64,000 nucleotides of DNA from Bryobacterales bacterium (GCA_003164035.1 PLRS01000014.1:56582-120581); one strand, 5' to 3'; positions 26,901-35,545 are shown, numbered from the stretch's first letter. Made by a program: numbers and translations. Notes: a model not told the origin generated them from the letters alone.

Positions 26901-27166
26901 CGGCGGCCTTCACCGGGCCGGCGGCGGGGCAGTGGGGGACGGCCGGCCGGGATTCGATCGTCGGGCCGAACCAGTTTTCGCTCAACACTTCCATGTCGCG
27001 CACGTTCGACGAAGGCAAACTGGATTTCATGATCGCCACCACCAACACTCTCAACCATGTCACCTGGACGAGTTGGAACGTGGCCGTTACCAGCGGGCAG
27101 TTCGGTTTGCCCGCCAACGCCAACCAGATGCGCCGGGTGGTCGCCTCGCTGAGGTTCCGGTTCTGA
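23984..27166 (+). CDS. Oar-like TonB-dependent receptor-type outer-membrane protein
   Basis: A 1060-residue protein. A signal peptide (about 1-30, ending ASALATE) is followed by a carboxypeptidase-regulatory-like domain (35-110: VLFGGMPVPGAMVTATKDD) and an Ala/Pro-rich linker (about 115-160). The large barrel ends with an aromatic residue (VVASLRFRF). Barrel hallmarks of the acidobacterial group include FFLSYQWIRQRN, NWNHRFSNRVFATLKFDFS, INAGLRWEYSAP and HNWQLSVQRDLPGG. The plug domain is less obvious than in the receptor at 7637, so a TonB requirement is uncertain. The VWFA gene follows after 179 bases. Confidence 0.85.
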   Translation: MRIKSLPVIDLRRAWRGLLLACLLAASALATEHHGAVLFGGMPVPGAMVTATKDDKRLVAITDDRGAYSFPDLADGVWTIRVEMLCFETIAREVAIEAGAPPPTWELKLLPPGQLHALEQQAAAPQTATPATPAGPVAAAADGAKSAKGNGKNAQPAAPAQNGFQRTDLKASADAGSIAAEAPTSGEAQSSGDAFTVNGSMNNGAASPYAQSAAFGNGRKGPRSMYQAQLSVTADNSALDARTFSVNGQATPKTAYNQLSGAASVSGPLLIPHVIPPSRQPAFFFLSYQWIRQRNSTISPNLVPTESERGGDFSQAASALGVPLTIYDPKTGAPFPGNVIPQTRISPQAQALLAYYPLPNFASSTYNYQVPTPSTTSQDGVQARLGKALSMKNQFNGNFAWQHTNSGSTNAFEFLDNTHQSSLDVSPNWNHRFSNRVFATLKFDFSRQTTLLTPYFANRENVSGNAGITGNDQDALYWGPPSLSFSSSAIMGLSDGNAQDRRNQTGWLSFNTFWNHRSHNVNFGADYRWQLYNYLSQSNPRGSFGFTGAATEAVSGGLPVANTGMDFADFLLGTPDTSSIAYGNADKYLRSSFDDAYINDDWRVKPGLSINAGLRWEYSAPITELRGRLVNLDVLPGYAGEAPVVAYDPIGSLTGQHYPASLIRPDRREFQPRVAMAWHPIAASPLTIRAGYGLYYNTSIYQTIATQMYQQAPLSKSLSVANSAADPLTLANGFNASPNIATDTFGIDPNFKVGYAHNWQLSVQRDLPGGLVGVVTYNGIKGTRAVELSLPNTYPAGAADPCPACTAGYYYMTSNGNSTREALIAQLRRRLRNGFTASVQYTYSKSIDDAALGGRGTGAASTGQAQTSAVIAQNWLDLSAERGPSTFDQRNLLTGLVQYTTGMGVRGGALANGWKGEIWKHWTVSSQVNAGSGLPETPTYSLTDPGTGVTGPIRPSYTGEGIYNAPAGYYLNPAAFTGPAAGQWGTAGRDSIVGPNQFSLNTSMSRTFDEGKLDFMIATTNTLNHVTWTSWNVAVTSGQFGLPANANQMRRVVASLRFRF

Positions 27167-27203
27167 CGATGAGACTACTAGTGAATAACCGGTTCAGTTG
27201 CCT

Positions 27204-27284
27204 GCGACCGCTCCCTTACGGTTGCGGTACCGATCGACGTGGCGCACGCACTCGTGCGTGCCGTGTCGAGACTCTTCTCGACAC
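27204..27284 (+). repeat. Adjacent family A and family B repeats
   Basis: A diverged family A arm (27204-27233, ACCGCTCCCTTACGGTTGCGG) is followed within a few bases by a family B unit (27239-27284, GTGGCGCACGCACTCGTGCG then CGAGACTCTTCTCGACAC). They fill the gap between the receptor and VWFA genes. Confidence 0.75.
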
Positions 27285-27345
27285 CCGCCCCGCGGATGGT
27301 GCGCCGAGCCCCGGCATTTTTGCGCCAGAAAGTAGTTAGGGAGCG

Positions 27346-29475
27346 ATGTCTAGGATGCCGATCACTTATCGTTACCTGCGGCCTTTCGCCATGCTTGCGA
27401 CCGTCGCGATGGCGTTTCCCCAGACGCGGCCGAACGCGGTGCAGCAGCCCGACACCGGCCCGGTGAAGTTCGAAACTACGCTGCAACTGGTGGTGGAGAT
27501 GGTGAGCGTCACCGACAAGAACGGCAAGACCGTGGAGGGCCTGACCGCCAAAGACTTCACCGTGACCGAGGACGGCAAACCCCAGGAGATCCGCTTCTGC
27601 GAATACCAGAAACTTGCCGACGACGCGCCGCCGCCTCCACGCCCGGCGGCGCCGCCGCAGTCCTCCCAGGTGCTAGGCATGACCCAGCACCAGATCGCGC
27701 CCGAGAAACCGGGAGAAATCGGCCATCGCGACCGGCGCATGCTGGCGGTCTATTTCGACATGTCCGCCATGCCGCCTCCCGACCAGTTGCGCGCCATCAG
27801 CTACACCGAGAAATTCATCAAGACCCGGATGAAAGCGCCGGACCTGATGGCGCTGCTGAAATACGACGGCGGGTCGGTTTCGGTGCTGACCGATTTCACC
27901 GACGACCGCGACCTGCTGGACCAAACCCTGCAGAAGCTGATCGTGGGCTCCGGTCAGGGTTTCAACGATACCGACGACGACGACAGTTCGGCCGACACCG
28001 GCACGGCTTTCGGCCAGGATAACAGCGAGTTCAACATCTTCAATACCGACCGCCAGTTGGCCGCGCTCGAAACCGCCGCCAAAATGCTGGGTAACCTCAA
28101 CGAGAAGAAAGTCCTGATCTACTTCGCCAGCGGGTTGAGGCTGCAGGGCATCGACAACCAGGCGCAATTGCAGGCATTTACCAACGCCGCCGTCCGCGCC
28201 AATGTGGTGCTGTACTCGGTGGACGCCCGCGGCCTGGTAGCCAGCGCGCCGCTGGGGGACGCCACCCAGGGATCGCCGGGCGGCAGCGGCATGTACTCCG
28301 GCAGTTCGGCACTGGCCGCCCAGGCCAACTTCGCCAAGACTCAGGATACCCTCTGGACACTCGCCGCCGATACGGGCGGCAAGGCGCTGCTCGACAACAA
28401 CGACCTGGCGCTCGGTATCGTACAGGCCGAACAGTCGATTTCCAATTACTACGCCATCGGTTACTACACCACCAATACGTCGCTCGACGGCAAGTTCCGG
28501 CGCATCAAAATCACCCTGAACAATAACGCGGCAGCGACTCTCAACTTTCGCCAGGGTTACTACGCCGGCAAGACATTCAATAAGTTCACCACGGCCGACA
28601 AAGAGCGTCAGTTGGAGGATGCGTTCATGCTTGGCGACCCGATTACGGATCTTACCATCCGGATGGAGGTGAATTACTTCCAGTTGAATCGCGCCGAGTA
28701 TTTCGTGCCGGTGGCGGTGAAGATTCCCGGCAGCGAGCTGGCCCTGGCGCGCCACGGTGGCGCCGAGCACACCGTAATCGCCTTCATGACCGAAGTCAAA
28801 GACGAATACGGCGCCACTGTCACCAATGTGCGCGATAAGGTGGATATCAAGCTAACCGGGGAAACCGCCGCGCAACTGAACGCCCATCCGATCCAGTATG
28901 AAACCGGGTTCACGCTGCTGCCCGGCACTTACACCCTGAAGACTCTGGCGCGCGACGAGGAAACCGGCCGCATCGGAACTTTTATCTTCAAGTTCGCGAT
29001 TCCTAACTTGAACAAGGAGGAGAAGCGTATTCCCATCAGCTCGGTGGTATTGAGCAGCCAGCGGCAGGCGGTGCGCGACGCGGTCTACACCGCCGGAAGG
29101 GGCTCCACGCAGGCCGCCGCGCAGGCCACCGATCCGCTGGTGGAAGACGGGGTGAAACTGATCCCCAGCGTGACGCGCGTGTTCAATAAGAACAGCGACC
29201 TGTATGTTTACTTACAGGCCTATGAGCGGGCCGCCACCACCACTCAGCCGCTGCTGGCCTACGTGACTTTCTATCGCGGCAAAACCAAGGCGTACGAAAC
29301 CGCGCCGGTCTCGGTCACCGACGGCCTGGACGCGAAATCGAAGGCCGTCCCGCTGCGCTTCAGCTTTCCGTTGAACCAGCTTCCGGCGGGCCGCTATAAC
29401 TGCCAGGTCAGCGTGATCGACCCGGGCACTCAGAAGGCCGCGTTCTGGCAGGCGCCGGTGATGCTGCTGCCATAG
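27346..29475 (+). CDS. VWFA-domain protein (TIGR03436 type), exported
   Basis: A 709-residue protein with an N-terminal hydrophobic leader (about 8-25). An Ig-like segment follows (about 40-85: LVVEMVSVTDKNGKTVEGL, DFTVTEDGKPQEI) that is characteristic of the acidobacterial VWFA family TIGR03436. The VWA fold begins at LAVYFDMSAM, where D138 and S140 occupy the MIDAS positions but M142 replaces the usual second Ser. It continues through KVLIYFASGLRLQG and ANVVLYSVDARGL. The C-terminal half is beta-rich. Such proteins probably mediate adhesion or assembly outside the inner membrane. It follows the receptor on the same strand. Confidence 0.85.
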   Translation: MSRMPITYRYLRPFAMLATVAMAFPQTRPNAVQQPDTGPVKFETTLQLVVEMVSVTDKNGKTVEGLTAKDFTVTEDGKPQEIRFCEYQKLADDAPPPPRPAAPPQSSQVLGMTQHQIAPEKPGEIGHRDRRMLAVYFDMSAMPPPDQLRAISYTEKFIKTRMKAPDLMALLKYDGGSVSVLTDFTDDRDLLDQTLQKLIVGSGQGFNDTDDDDSSADTGTAFGQDNSEFNIFNTDRQLAALETAAKMLGNLNEKKVLIYFASGLRLQGIDNQAQLQAFTNAAVRANVVLYSVDARGLVASAPLGDATQGSPGGSGMYSGSSALAAQANFAKTQDTLWTLAADTGGKALLDNNDLALGIVQAEQSISNYYAIGYYTTNTSLDGKFRRIKITLNNNAAATLNFRQGYYAGKTFNKFTTADKERQLEDAFMLGDPITDLTIRMEVNYFQLNRAEYFVPVAVKIPGSELALARHGGAEHTVIAFMTEVKDEYGATVTNVRDKVDIKLTGETAAQLNAHPIQYETGFTLLPGTYTLKTLARDEETGRIGTFIFKFAIPNLNKEEKRIPISSVVLSSQRQAVRDAVYTAGRGSTQAAAQATDPLVEDGVKLIPSVTRVFNKNSDLYVYLQAYERAATTTQPLLAYVTFYRGKTKAYETAPVSVTDGLDAKSKAVPLRFSFPLNQLPAGRYNCQVSVIDPGTQKAAFWQAPVMLLP

Positions 29476-29817
29476 TAGCCCCTGTGCTGTCCCATTCTGG
29501 AATCTCGCGGTGAAGGCGTACAACCGAGAGACGCTGGAAGAACTCCAACCTCCGCGACCTGTACCGGGACCTGACCAGCGGCAAGATTCCGGGCATTGGG
29601 TGGGTCGACGAAATCGCAGTCGGATGAAGTTTGGTGGGACAGACCATCGCCTTTCGTGGTCTGTCGTGCCCTGTCGACGCGCCCCCGCGTGACAGACGAC
29701 AAAATACGATCGTCTGTCCCACCTCTCCCTGCACCGGCTAAGCCTGCGCCACCGGACGACAGCCGAGGCACTGCTGGAAGCCTGATAAAATTATAGTTTC
29801 CCTTGGAGGTTCAGACG
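29476..29817. other. 342-base intergenic region with a family D inverted repeat
   Basis: Between the VWFA and ispG genes. It holds the inverted repeat at 29633-29723 and, near 29785, an AT-rich TGATAAAATTATAG that may belong to the ispG promoter. No gene is supported. Confidence 0.5.
29633..29723. repeat. Family D inverted repeat
   Basis: The left half begins GGTGGGACAGACCATCG and the right half ends CGATCGTCTGTCCCACC, the reverse complement with small changes. Inner arms CTGTCGTG and GACAGACGAC add a second stem. The element matches 56754-56845 and half of 54927-54960. Confidence 0.85.
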
Positions 29818-31077
29818 ATGGCCGTGAAAGCTCGCCGCAAGGCGGTAGTTGTGGATGTCGGTGGAGTGAAGGTCGGCGGCGATCACCCGATCGTGGTGCA
29901 GTCGATGACTAACACCGACACGGCCGACACTGTCGCCACCGTCAATCAGGTGATGGCGCTGGCGCGCGCCGGTTCGGAACTGGTGCGCGTCACCGTCAAC
30001 ACCGAGGACGCCGCCGCCGCGGTGGCACCGATCGTGGATACGCTCGATAAGTTCGGCGTGCGCGTTCCCATCATCGGCGACTTTCACTATAACGGCCATA
30101 TCCTGCTGAAGAAGTATCCCGAATGCGCGCGCGCACTGGCCAAGTACCGCATCAATCCGGGCAACTCCGACATTGGCCGCAAGACCGACGAGAACTTCCG
30201 CACCATGATCGAGGTGGCTCTGGCCAACCGCAAGCCGGTGCGCATCGGGGTGAACTGGGGATCGCTCGATCAACAACTGCTTACCCGCATGATGGACGAA
30301 AACTCGCGACGCGCGGAACCGAAGGCGGCCCGCGAAGTCACCATGGACGCCATGGTGGTGTCGGCGGTGGAATCGGCCAAAGCGGCCGAGCGCTACGGCC
30401 TGGGCCACGACCGGATCATCCTCAGCGCCAAGGTGAGCGGGGTGCAGGACCTGATCGACGTGTACCGCGCGCTGGCCGAAGCGTGCGATTACCCGCTGCA
30501 CCTGGGTTTGACTGAAGCCGGTATGGGCTCGAAGGGGATCGTGGCCACCACGGCCGCACTGGCGCCGGTGCTGCAGGATGGCATTGGCGATACCATCCGC
30601 GCCTCGCTGACGCCGCTGCCCAATGGAGACCGCACCGAGGAAGTCGTCGTTTCGCAGCAGATTCTGCAGTCGCTGGGCATTCGCAGCTTCACCCCGCAAG
30701 TGACCGCGTGCCCGGGCTGCGGCCGCACCACCAGCACCTTTTTCCAGGAGATGGCCGACCAGATCCAGACCTATCTGCGCGAGCAGATGCCCAAGTGGAA
30801 AGAGGGCCATCCGGGGGTGGAAACCATGAAAGTGGCGGTGATGGGCTGCGTGGTGAACGGGCCGGGGGAATCCAAGCACTCGAATATCGGAATCTCGCTG
30901 CCGGGAACCTTCGAGGAACCCGTTGCGCCGGTGTACGTGGATGGCCGGCTCACCGTCACTCTTCGCGGGGAGGGCATCGTCCCCCGGTTCATCGATATCT
31001 TGAACGATTACGTGGATTCGCACTACGCACAGGGCGCCGATTTCGCGCCCGATGCCGCCGCGGCCGTCCTGTTATAA
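29818..31077 (+). CDS. ispG: 4-hydroxy-3-methylbut-2-en-1-yl diphosphate synthase
   Basis: A 419-residue Fe-S enzyme of the MEP isoprenoid pathway. ATG 29818 is the start, with TTGGAGG 8 bases upstream. The N-terminal TIM barrel carries [18 protein letters not shown] and [19 protein letters not shown]. The 4Fe-4S ligands are C298 and C301 (TACPGCGR) and C344 ([10 protein letters not shown]), with the conserved Glu after the third Cys. It converts MEcPP to HMBPP using reduced flavodoxin or ferredoxin. It stands apart from other MEP genes and leads a plus-strand group of housekeeping and unknown genes. Confidence 0.96.
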   Translation: MAVKARRKAVVVDVGGVKVGGDHPIVVQSMTNTDTADTVATVNQVMALARAGSELVRVTVNTEDAAAAVAPIVDTLDKFGVRVPIIGDFHYNGHILLKKYPECARALAKYRINPGNSDIGRKTDENFRTMIEVALANRKPVRIGVNWGSLDQQLLTRMMDENSRRAEPKAAREVTMDAMVVSAVESAKAAERYGLGHDRIILSAKVSGVQDLIDVYRALAEACDYPLHLGLTEAGMGSKGIVATTAALAPVLQDGIGDTIRASLTPLPNGDRTEEVVVSQQILQSLGIRSFTPQVTACPGCGRTTSTFFQEMADQIQTYLREQMPKWKEGHPGVETMKVAVMGCVVNGPGESKHSNIGISLPGTFEEPVAPVYVDGRLTVTLRGEGIVPRFIDILNDYVDSHYAQGADFAPDAAAAVLL

Positions 31078-31171
31078 TCGAAACAAAATCGGTACGGGCA
31101 GCCGCTCGTTGTCGGTTCAGGTATCCTGAGTGTAGCTGTCCGGATCGCGGTTTCGCGCGGTCCAACTACTC

Positions 31172-31615
31172 ATGTCCAAGCGCTTCACACTCGCCCAGGC
31201 AGAGGCCCTTTTACCCCAGGTGGAAAAATTGTTGCGGGACGCGGTAGCTCAGCGCGCGGAATTTTCCGAAGCTTTCCTGGCGGTGGATGTGGTCCGCCAG
31301 CGGGTGGCGCTGGTAGGCGGCATGGTGGTGGACCGGGAGAAGTTCGCCGCCAACGCGCGCCGCCGCGACACCGCCGAGAGCCGCCTTCGCCAGACAGTGC
31401 ATCGATTCGAGGAGATCGGCTGCCAGGTGAAGGACCTGGACGTCGGCCTGGTGGACTTTCCCACCGTACTCCGCGGCGTCGAAGTGTGCCTGTGCTGGAA
31501 ATTGGGTGAGCCGCGCATTGCCTACTGGCACGGCCTCGAGGAAGGCTTCGGCGGGCGTAAACCCATCGACCAGGATTTTCTGGCGCACCACTCGGCGCCC
31601 GAAGACGAGCCCTGA
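31172..31615 (+). CDS. DUF2203 family protein
   Basis: A 147-residue protein. It starts FTLAQAEALLPQVEKLLRDAV and contains a helical middle section. The family signature follows: IGCQVKDLDVGLVDFPTVLRG (about 86-106), then CLCWKLGEPRIAYWHGLEEGFGGRKPI. DUF2203 proteins are small cytoplasmic proteins of unknown function. The C-terminus is acidic. The gene lies 94 bases after ispG and 10 bases before the CYTH gene, so the three may be co-transcribed. Confidence 0.85.
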   Translation: MSKRFTLAQAEALLPQVEKLLRDAVAQRAEFSEAFLAVDVVRQRVALVGGMVVDREKFAANARRRDTAESRLRQTVHRFEEIGCQVKDLDVGLVDFPTVLRGVEVCLCWKLGEPRIAYWHGLEEGFGGRKPIDQDFLAHHSAPEDEP

Positions 31616-31625
31616 TACCGGCGCC

Positions 31626-32201
31626 ATGTCCCAGGGCTCCCAGGAAAATGAGATCAAGCTGGCGGTCGCCGACGCCGCCGCGGTCCGCGGCCTGCTCCGC
31701 CGGGTGGGCTTTCGCCTGGCCCGCCGCCGCGTATTTGAAGCCAACACGGTCTTCGACACCCCCGGGCTGACGTTGCGGCGCGGCAGCCGCCTGCTGCGCC
31801 TCCGCCAGGCAGGCCGCGTCATCACTCTGACCTTCAAAGGGCGGCCCTTGCCCGGCCCTCACAAGAATCGCGAAGAGCTGGAGACCACCCTGTCCGATGC
31901 CGCCCGCTTCGCCGCGATCCTGGCGCGCCTCGGCTTCCATCCCGTCTTTCGCTACGAAAAATATCGCACCGAATTCCGCATGGAACGCGGCCCCGGCATG
32001 GCCATGCTCGACGAAACGCCCATTGGCCTCTACCTGGAACTGGAGGGTCCGCCCGCCTGGATCGATCGGACCGCGCGGCGGATGGGCTTCAGCCGGAGCG
32101 ACTACATCACCGCCAGCTACGCGAGCCTGTATCTGGACTGGTGCAAACAGCAGGGGCTGAAACCGGGCGACATGGTGCTGAAGGGGCCGATAGTTAAATA
32201 A
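31626..32201 (+). CDS. CYTH-domain protein (class IV adenylate cyclase / triphosphatase fold)
   Basis: A 191-residue protein beginning at ATG 31626. The CYTH signature ENEIKL gives the E-x-E-x-K motif at E7, E9 and K11. Charged strands of the triphosphate tunnel follow: LRLRQAGRVITLTFKG, HKNREELETTL, RYEKYRTEFRM, MLDETPIGLYLELEG. CYTH proteins act on triphosphate substrates such as ATP, thiamine triphosphate or inorganic triphosphate; which one is not clear here. Frame 31506 extends further upstream but overlaps the DUF2203 gene and lacks family sequence. Confidence 0.88.
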   Translation: MSQGSQENEIKLAVADAAAVRGLLRRVGFRLARRRVFEANTVFDTPGLTLRRGSRLLRLRQAGRVITLTFKGRPLPGPHKNREELETTLSDAARFAAILARLGFHPVFRYEKYRTEFRMERGPGMAMLDETPIGLYLELEGPPAWIDRTARRMGFSRSDYITASYASLYLDWCKQQGLKPGDMVLKGPIVK

Positions 32202-32287
32202 ATTTACCGCATCGAGTGCGGCCGCGGCCTGTCCGCGTTTAATGTCCCGCAACGGTGGGTCGCTTCTGGCACGAGCGATAATCAACC

Positions 32288-33205
32288 ATGCCATTGCGCA
32301 ACCCGATCCTGACAGTCCTGGCCTTCCTTGTATCCGCCGTCGGCGCCCCGGCCCAAACCATGCCGGTACCCGCCGGTCCGGTGCAGCCGCCGGCCCTCAC
32401 CGCGCTCAACAACGCTTTCCGCGCGGCCTACGCCAAGGCCAAAACCCGCGTCCTGGCGTCCTCCGGTCCGACACTGATCGTCAATGGCGATCGCTTTAGC
32501 CTGCTGCGCGGCGGACGGCGCGTTGAAGCCAACGTCGGGGTCCCGATCTACGACCCCATCAAGACCATCGCCCACATCCCGCTGGCGATTTACGTGATCC
32601 TCACACCGGGCGATGGAGCCATCGACGACGGCCGCCTCAAGACCCTGGCTGGGCTGCGCGAACTCATCCCGCCGGCCGAGGCCAGCCTCGACACAGTGAA
32701 ACTCTCCGCCGCCACGCTCGCCCGCCAGAAGCGGATCGTGGCCGCCTCCCTGGCTTTCGTCGACGATGTCGCCGGCAAACGCCAGTTCGCGCGTTCCGTG
32801 CTGCTGCAGTTCACTCGCGCCATGGCTCCGCTCGTCATGGAGAATGTCACCGAGGCGACCCGCGCGCAGCTCGATGCCACCCACGCCCAGGTCTCGGCCT
32901 GGCGCCGCGACTTGAATCCGCAAGAATGGGACCAACTACACGTCTTGATCGTGGGTCCTCACATGCCGCGCGAGGACTTGGCGGTCACTCAGTACTTCCT
33001 GCGCCTGCTGCACGAGCCAAGGGAGGGCCGCCGCGTGGTGTACGCCGAATCCCTCTGGGAGGAACCGCAGGCTCTGGATCTGCTCGCCACCCACCTGCTT
33101 GATGGCGGTGTCGGCGAGGCATTTTTTGGCGACTACATGCGCATGCACCGCGACTTGCTGGGAGACGCCGCCAGCGAGTACCTCCCTCGCCTGCTGCCGG
33201 AATAG
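32288..33205 (+). CDS. Secreted protein of unknown function
   Basis: A 305-residue protein with a clear signal peptide (MPLRNPILTVLAFLVSAVGAPAQ). The mature part is mainly helical, with patches such as LNNAFRAAYAKAKTRVLAS, KLSAATLARQKRIVAASLAF and ESLWEEPQALDLLATHLLDG. Two acidic-aromatic elements (WDQLHVLIVGPHMPRED and FFGDYMRMHRDLLGDAASEYLP) look conserved rather than random. I do not recognise a family. Codon use matches its neighbours. It converges on the TIGR03435 gene. Confidence 0.75.
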   Translation: MPLRNPILTVLAFLVSAVGAPAQTMPVPAGPVQPPALTALNNAFRAAYAKAKTRVLASSGPTLIVNGDRFSLLRGGRRVEANVGVPIYDPIKTIAHIPLAIYVILTPGDGAIDDGRLKTLAGLRELIPPAEASLDTVKLSAATLARQKRIVAASLAFVDDVAGKRQFARSVLLQFTRAMAPLVMENVTEATRAQLDATHAQVSAWRRDLNPQEWDQLHVLIVGPHMPREDLAVTQYFLRLLHEPREGRRVVYAESLWEEPQALDLLATHLLDGGVGEAFFGDYMRMHRDLLGDAASEYLPRLLPE

Positions 33206-33264
33206 GCGTGTGTGTCTCCGGTCGCAACTGGTCAAAAGGGTGGGCCCCGCGCATGGACGGGTTT

Positions 33265-34164
33265 TCAGTTCTCGCTCGGCGTCTTCTGCGCCTGATCGAT
33301 CACTAATACGTCCAGGGGCGCCTTGCGCGAATCCAGCTTGAGCCCCACTGTTTGGACGGCCGTAAAGAGCGCTTCATCGCCGATGCGGTCCGCGAACTGG
33401 AGCGCCTCCGGCCGCAGAACCATTCCAGCGGAGACGGCGGCCCGCACGGTCATGGCACGGAACTCCTCGTGGGGGAACTCCAGCTTGAAGTCGTAAGTGC
33501 CCTTTACATCCGTCATATCGACGACCGGGCGCTGCGAGAAGCGGGACAGCATGTCGGCCAGGTACGGCATGGTCAGCTTTTTTCCTTCCACCTCGTCGTC
33601 GCCAATCGTAAAATACGCCCCTTTGCCGAAGCCGACCGTCGCGCCGCCCCGCCCGCCGCTCACGTCCACGTTGGTCGCGCCCGCGCCGCCATTGGAACTG
33701 TCGGCATCCGGATCGACCGGCGACTCCTTCATCTTGAGCCCGCTCTTCGCCACTGTCAGGGCGTAGACCGGAAACTCCTTGGAGTCGTGGTGCATTTTGA
33801 TTTGGAAGCGGTTGAGCAGCAAAGTCTGCAGCATGTCGTCCACCTGGTCGCGCCTGCCCCCCTCCGGCAGTTTCGCCGAGATGTCGTACCGCTCCGACCC
33901 GATCCATTCCGGCCCGATCACCTGGTAGTCTTTGATTCGAAAGGCGATACGGATGTAATCCCGCAACGACAGGCCGGTGCAGCGGACCATGGCGCCATCC
34001 ACATGGATGCCGAAGTTGATCTGTCCGGGAGCCGGCGGCGGAGCCGGTTTGATCGAGGCGACCTCGAACTCCAGGCGGGGGGATGCGGGCACAGGCGCCG
34101 CGATTTGCCCAAATGCCGCCACTGCAACAAAACACAAGCCAAGCACTTTCCAAACGGAGTTCAT
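33265..34164 (-). CDS. TIGR03435 family protein (soil-associated)
   Basis: A 299-residue exported protein. The signal peptide (about 1-20) is followed by the family hallmark FEVASIKPA (about residues 34-42). Other marks are SLRDYIRIAFRIKDYQVIGPEWI, RYDISAKLPEGGRRDQVDDMLQTLLLNRFQIKMH and a C-terminal GLKLDSRKAPLDVLVID. This family is strongly expanded in Solibacter-like Acidobacteria and its function is unknown. It is divergent from the small zinc-finger fragment. Confidence 0.92.
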   Translation of the reverse strand: MNSVWKVLGLCFVAVAAFGQIAAPVPASPRLEFEVASIKPAPPPAPGQINFGIHVDGAMVRCTGLSLRDYIRIAFRIKDYQVIGPEWIGSERYDISAKLPEGGRRDQVDDMLQTLLLNRFQIKMHHDSKEFPVYALTVAKSGLKMKESPVDPDADSSNGGAGATNVDVSGGRGGATVGFGKGAYFTIGDDEVEGKKLTMPYLADMLSRFSQRPVVDMTDVKGTYDFKLEFPHEEFRAMTVRAAVSAGMVLRPEALQFADRIGDEALFTAVQTVGLKLDSRKAPLDVLVIDQAQKTPSEN

Positions 34165-34265
34165 GTGTCCGTATACGACCCGGCTCTGTATTAAGATCCG
34201 TTAAATTGGCGCCGCCGGAGCCAAAGCGCTTGCAATTATTTTCTTTTTCTGCGAGAAATAGAGAT

Positions 34266-34541
34266 GTGAAAAGCGATCGACGCTGCAGGTTTGCGTCCGG
34301 CGAGAAGGTGGAAGCGTACCTAGCCGGCGAACTTTCCGAGGCGGAAGCGGCCCGTTTTGAAGATCACTATATCCTCTGCGCGGAATGCACCGACCTGCTG
34401 GAATCGACCGATCTTTTCATCCGTTCGATCCGTGCGGCGGGTGGAATCCTCGAAGGCTCCGCGCCCTGCCGCCTTCTCCCCCAACGCGCCGATGTGGGCT
34501 CGAGATCGGCCCGGAAGCGCCCGGCTGGGAACGCGCTCTAA
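34266..34541 (+). CDS. Short zinc-finger (anti-sigma-like) protein or fragment
   Basis: A 91-residue frame from GTG 34266. It contains GEKVEAYLAGELSEAEAARFEDHY followed by HYILCAEC, an H-x3-C-x2-C zinc motif as in zf-HC2 anti-sigma factors. The usual transmembrane helix and periplasmic part are missing; the C-terminus is basic and of low complexity. It may be a soluble zinc-finger protein or a truncated anti-sigma gene. No sigma-factor gene is adjacent. The start codon has no strong ribosome site. Confidence 0.5.
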   Translation: MKSDRRCRFASGEKVEAYLAGELSEAEAARFEDHYILCAECTDLLESTDLFIRSIRAAGGILEGSAPCRLLPQRADVGSRSARKRPAGNAL

Positions 34542-34960
34542 CCAGCTAACCGGTTGCCTGGGTCCCAGCGTCTTCCCTCCCAACTCAAGCACTTCGTAAA
34601 AGTCTTGCCGGCGCGCCTCGCGTGGCCCCCGCCATCGCTTTGGTACTCTTAGGGTCATTACCTAAGACCTAAGGCTCTGACTGGCACAGCATCTCGGATA
34701 CTGATTATCCAGTTTGGCGGCGTGCCTAGGGAAATGGCTAAATCGTTTCGCACCGACGTGCAGTGTGTCACAATTACCGCGATTATTGCCGCGGTTTGTG
34801 TTGACTTAGATTGTCCGTAACTCTTAAAATCGCTACCAAGCTATAGTGTTTGATTCCGCACCGGAGGGTGGTACCTGTTACCCCAGTGGTACGCCGCGTT
34901 CTTGTTCGCCGTAAACGGCCGATGCTATTCTCAAGTCGAAATTAACAGGAAGACCAGGCG
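34542..34960. other. 419-base region upstream of the exopolysaccharide cluster
   Basis: No gene is supported. The stretch is more AT-rich than the flanks near 34790-34860 and contains a promoter-like pair at 34801-34830. A short palindrome CCTAAGACCTAAGG lies near 34661. Confidence 0.5.
34801..34830 (+). promoter_or_regulatory. Predicted promoter ahead of the PAS gene and exopolysaccharide cluster
   Basis: TTGACT (34801-34806) is followed after 18 bases by TAAAAT (34825-34830). It is the best promoter-like pair in the region and points toward the gene at 34961, about 130 bases downstream. Confidence 0.45.
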
Positions 34961-35545
34961 ATGAACTCTTTTGGCACGGCGGATAACGCGGCCAGCATGG
35001 TGATCGGCTCCGATCTGCGGGTAGAGAAATCGAGCTTGGGCTGGCGCCAACTGGGTCTTAGCACGGCCGGCCGCCTGAAAGGGAAGCGCATCGATGAGTT
35101 ATTTCCCGCGGCCGATATTCGAGCCAAAACGCTGGACGTTTTGGCTTCGGGACAACCGCTCGAAAACGTGCTGCTGGCGGTGGCGGAGACGCATGGGACC
35201 CGCTATCTGAGCGCGTCTCTGACGCCGGCGGCGGCGGATGGACCGAAACCAAGAAAGATATTGCTGCGGGCATGCGAGTTAGCCGGTGAGTTGGTGGTGG
35301 ATGAAGATTCCGGAGAGATTCTGGAAATCAACGACGCCGCCGCGGAGGTTTTGGGGGGCACGCGGGAACAATGGATGGGGCGCGCGGTTTGGGAATCGGG
35401 GATTCTGAACGACGCCGGAAATCGGCGTACCAGTCTGGCGACATTGGAGCGAAAGCGCGCTATGCATTTAGGACGGTTTAGGCTGTCAGTGGAGCGGGGG
35501 CAACAGGTCGAGATCGAAGGGGCTCTGATATCGGCCGAGGGGTAA
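34961..35545 (+). CDS. Stand-alone PAS-domain protein
   Basis: A 194-residue soluble protein. Residues about 105-165 are PAS-like (GELVVDEDSGEILEINDAAAEVLGG, then EQWMGRAVWESG). An N-terminal half (about 10-85) may be a degenerate second PAS (IGSDLRVEKSSLGWRQLGL...LKGKRIDELFP). There is no kinase, cyclase or DNA-binding output domain, so it would sense or bind a partner rather than act alone. It precedes the wza-like gene by about 110 bases and may regulate the cluster; that role is inference. Confidence 0.7.
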   Translation: MNSFGTADNAASMVIGSDLRVEKSSLGWRQLGLSTAGRLKGKRIDELFPAADIRAKTLDVLASGQPLENVLLAVAETHGTRYLSASLTPAAADGPKPRKILLRACELAGELVVDEDSGEILEINDAAAEVLGGTREQWMGRAVWESGILNDAGNRRTSLATLERKRAMHLGRFRLSVERGQQVEIEGALISAEG

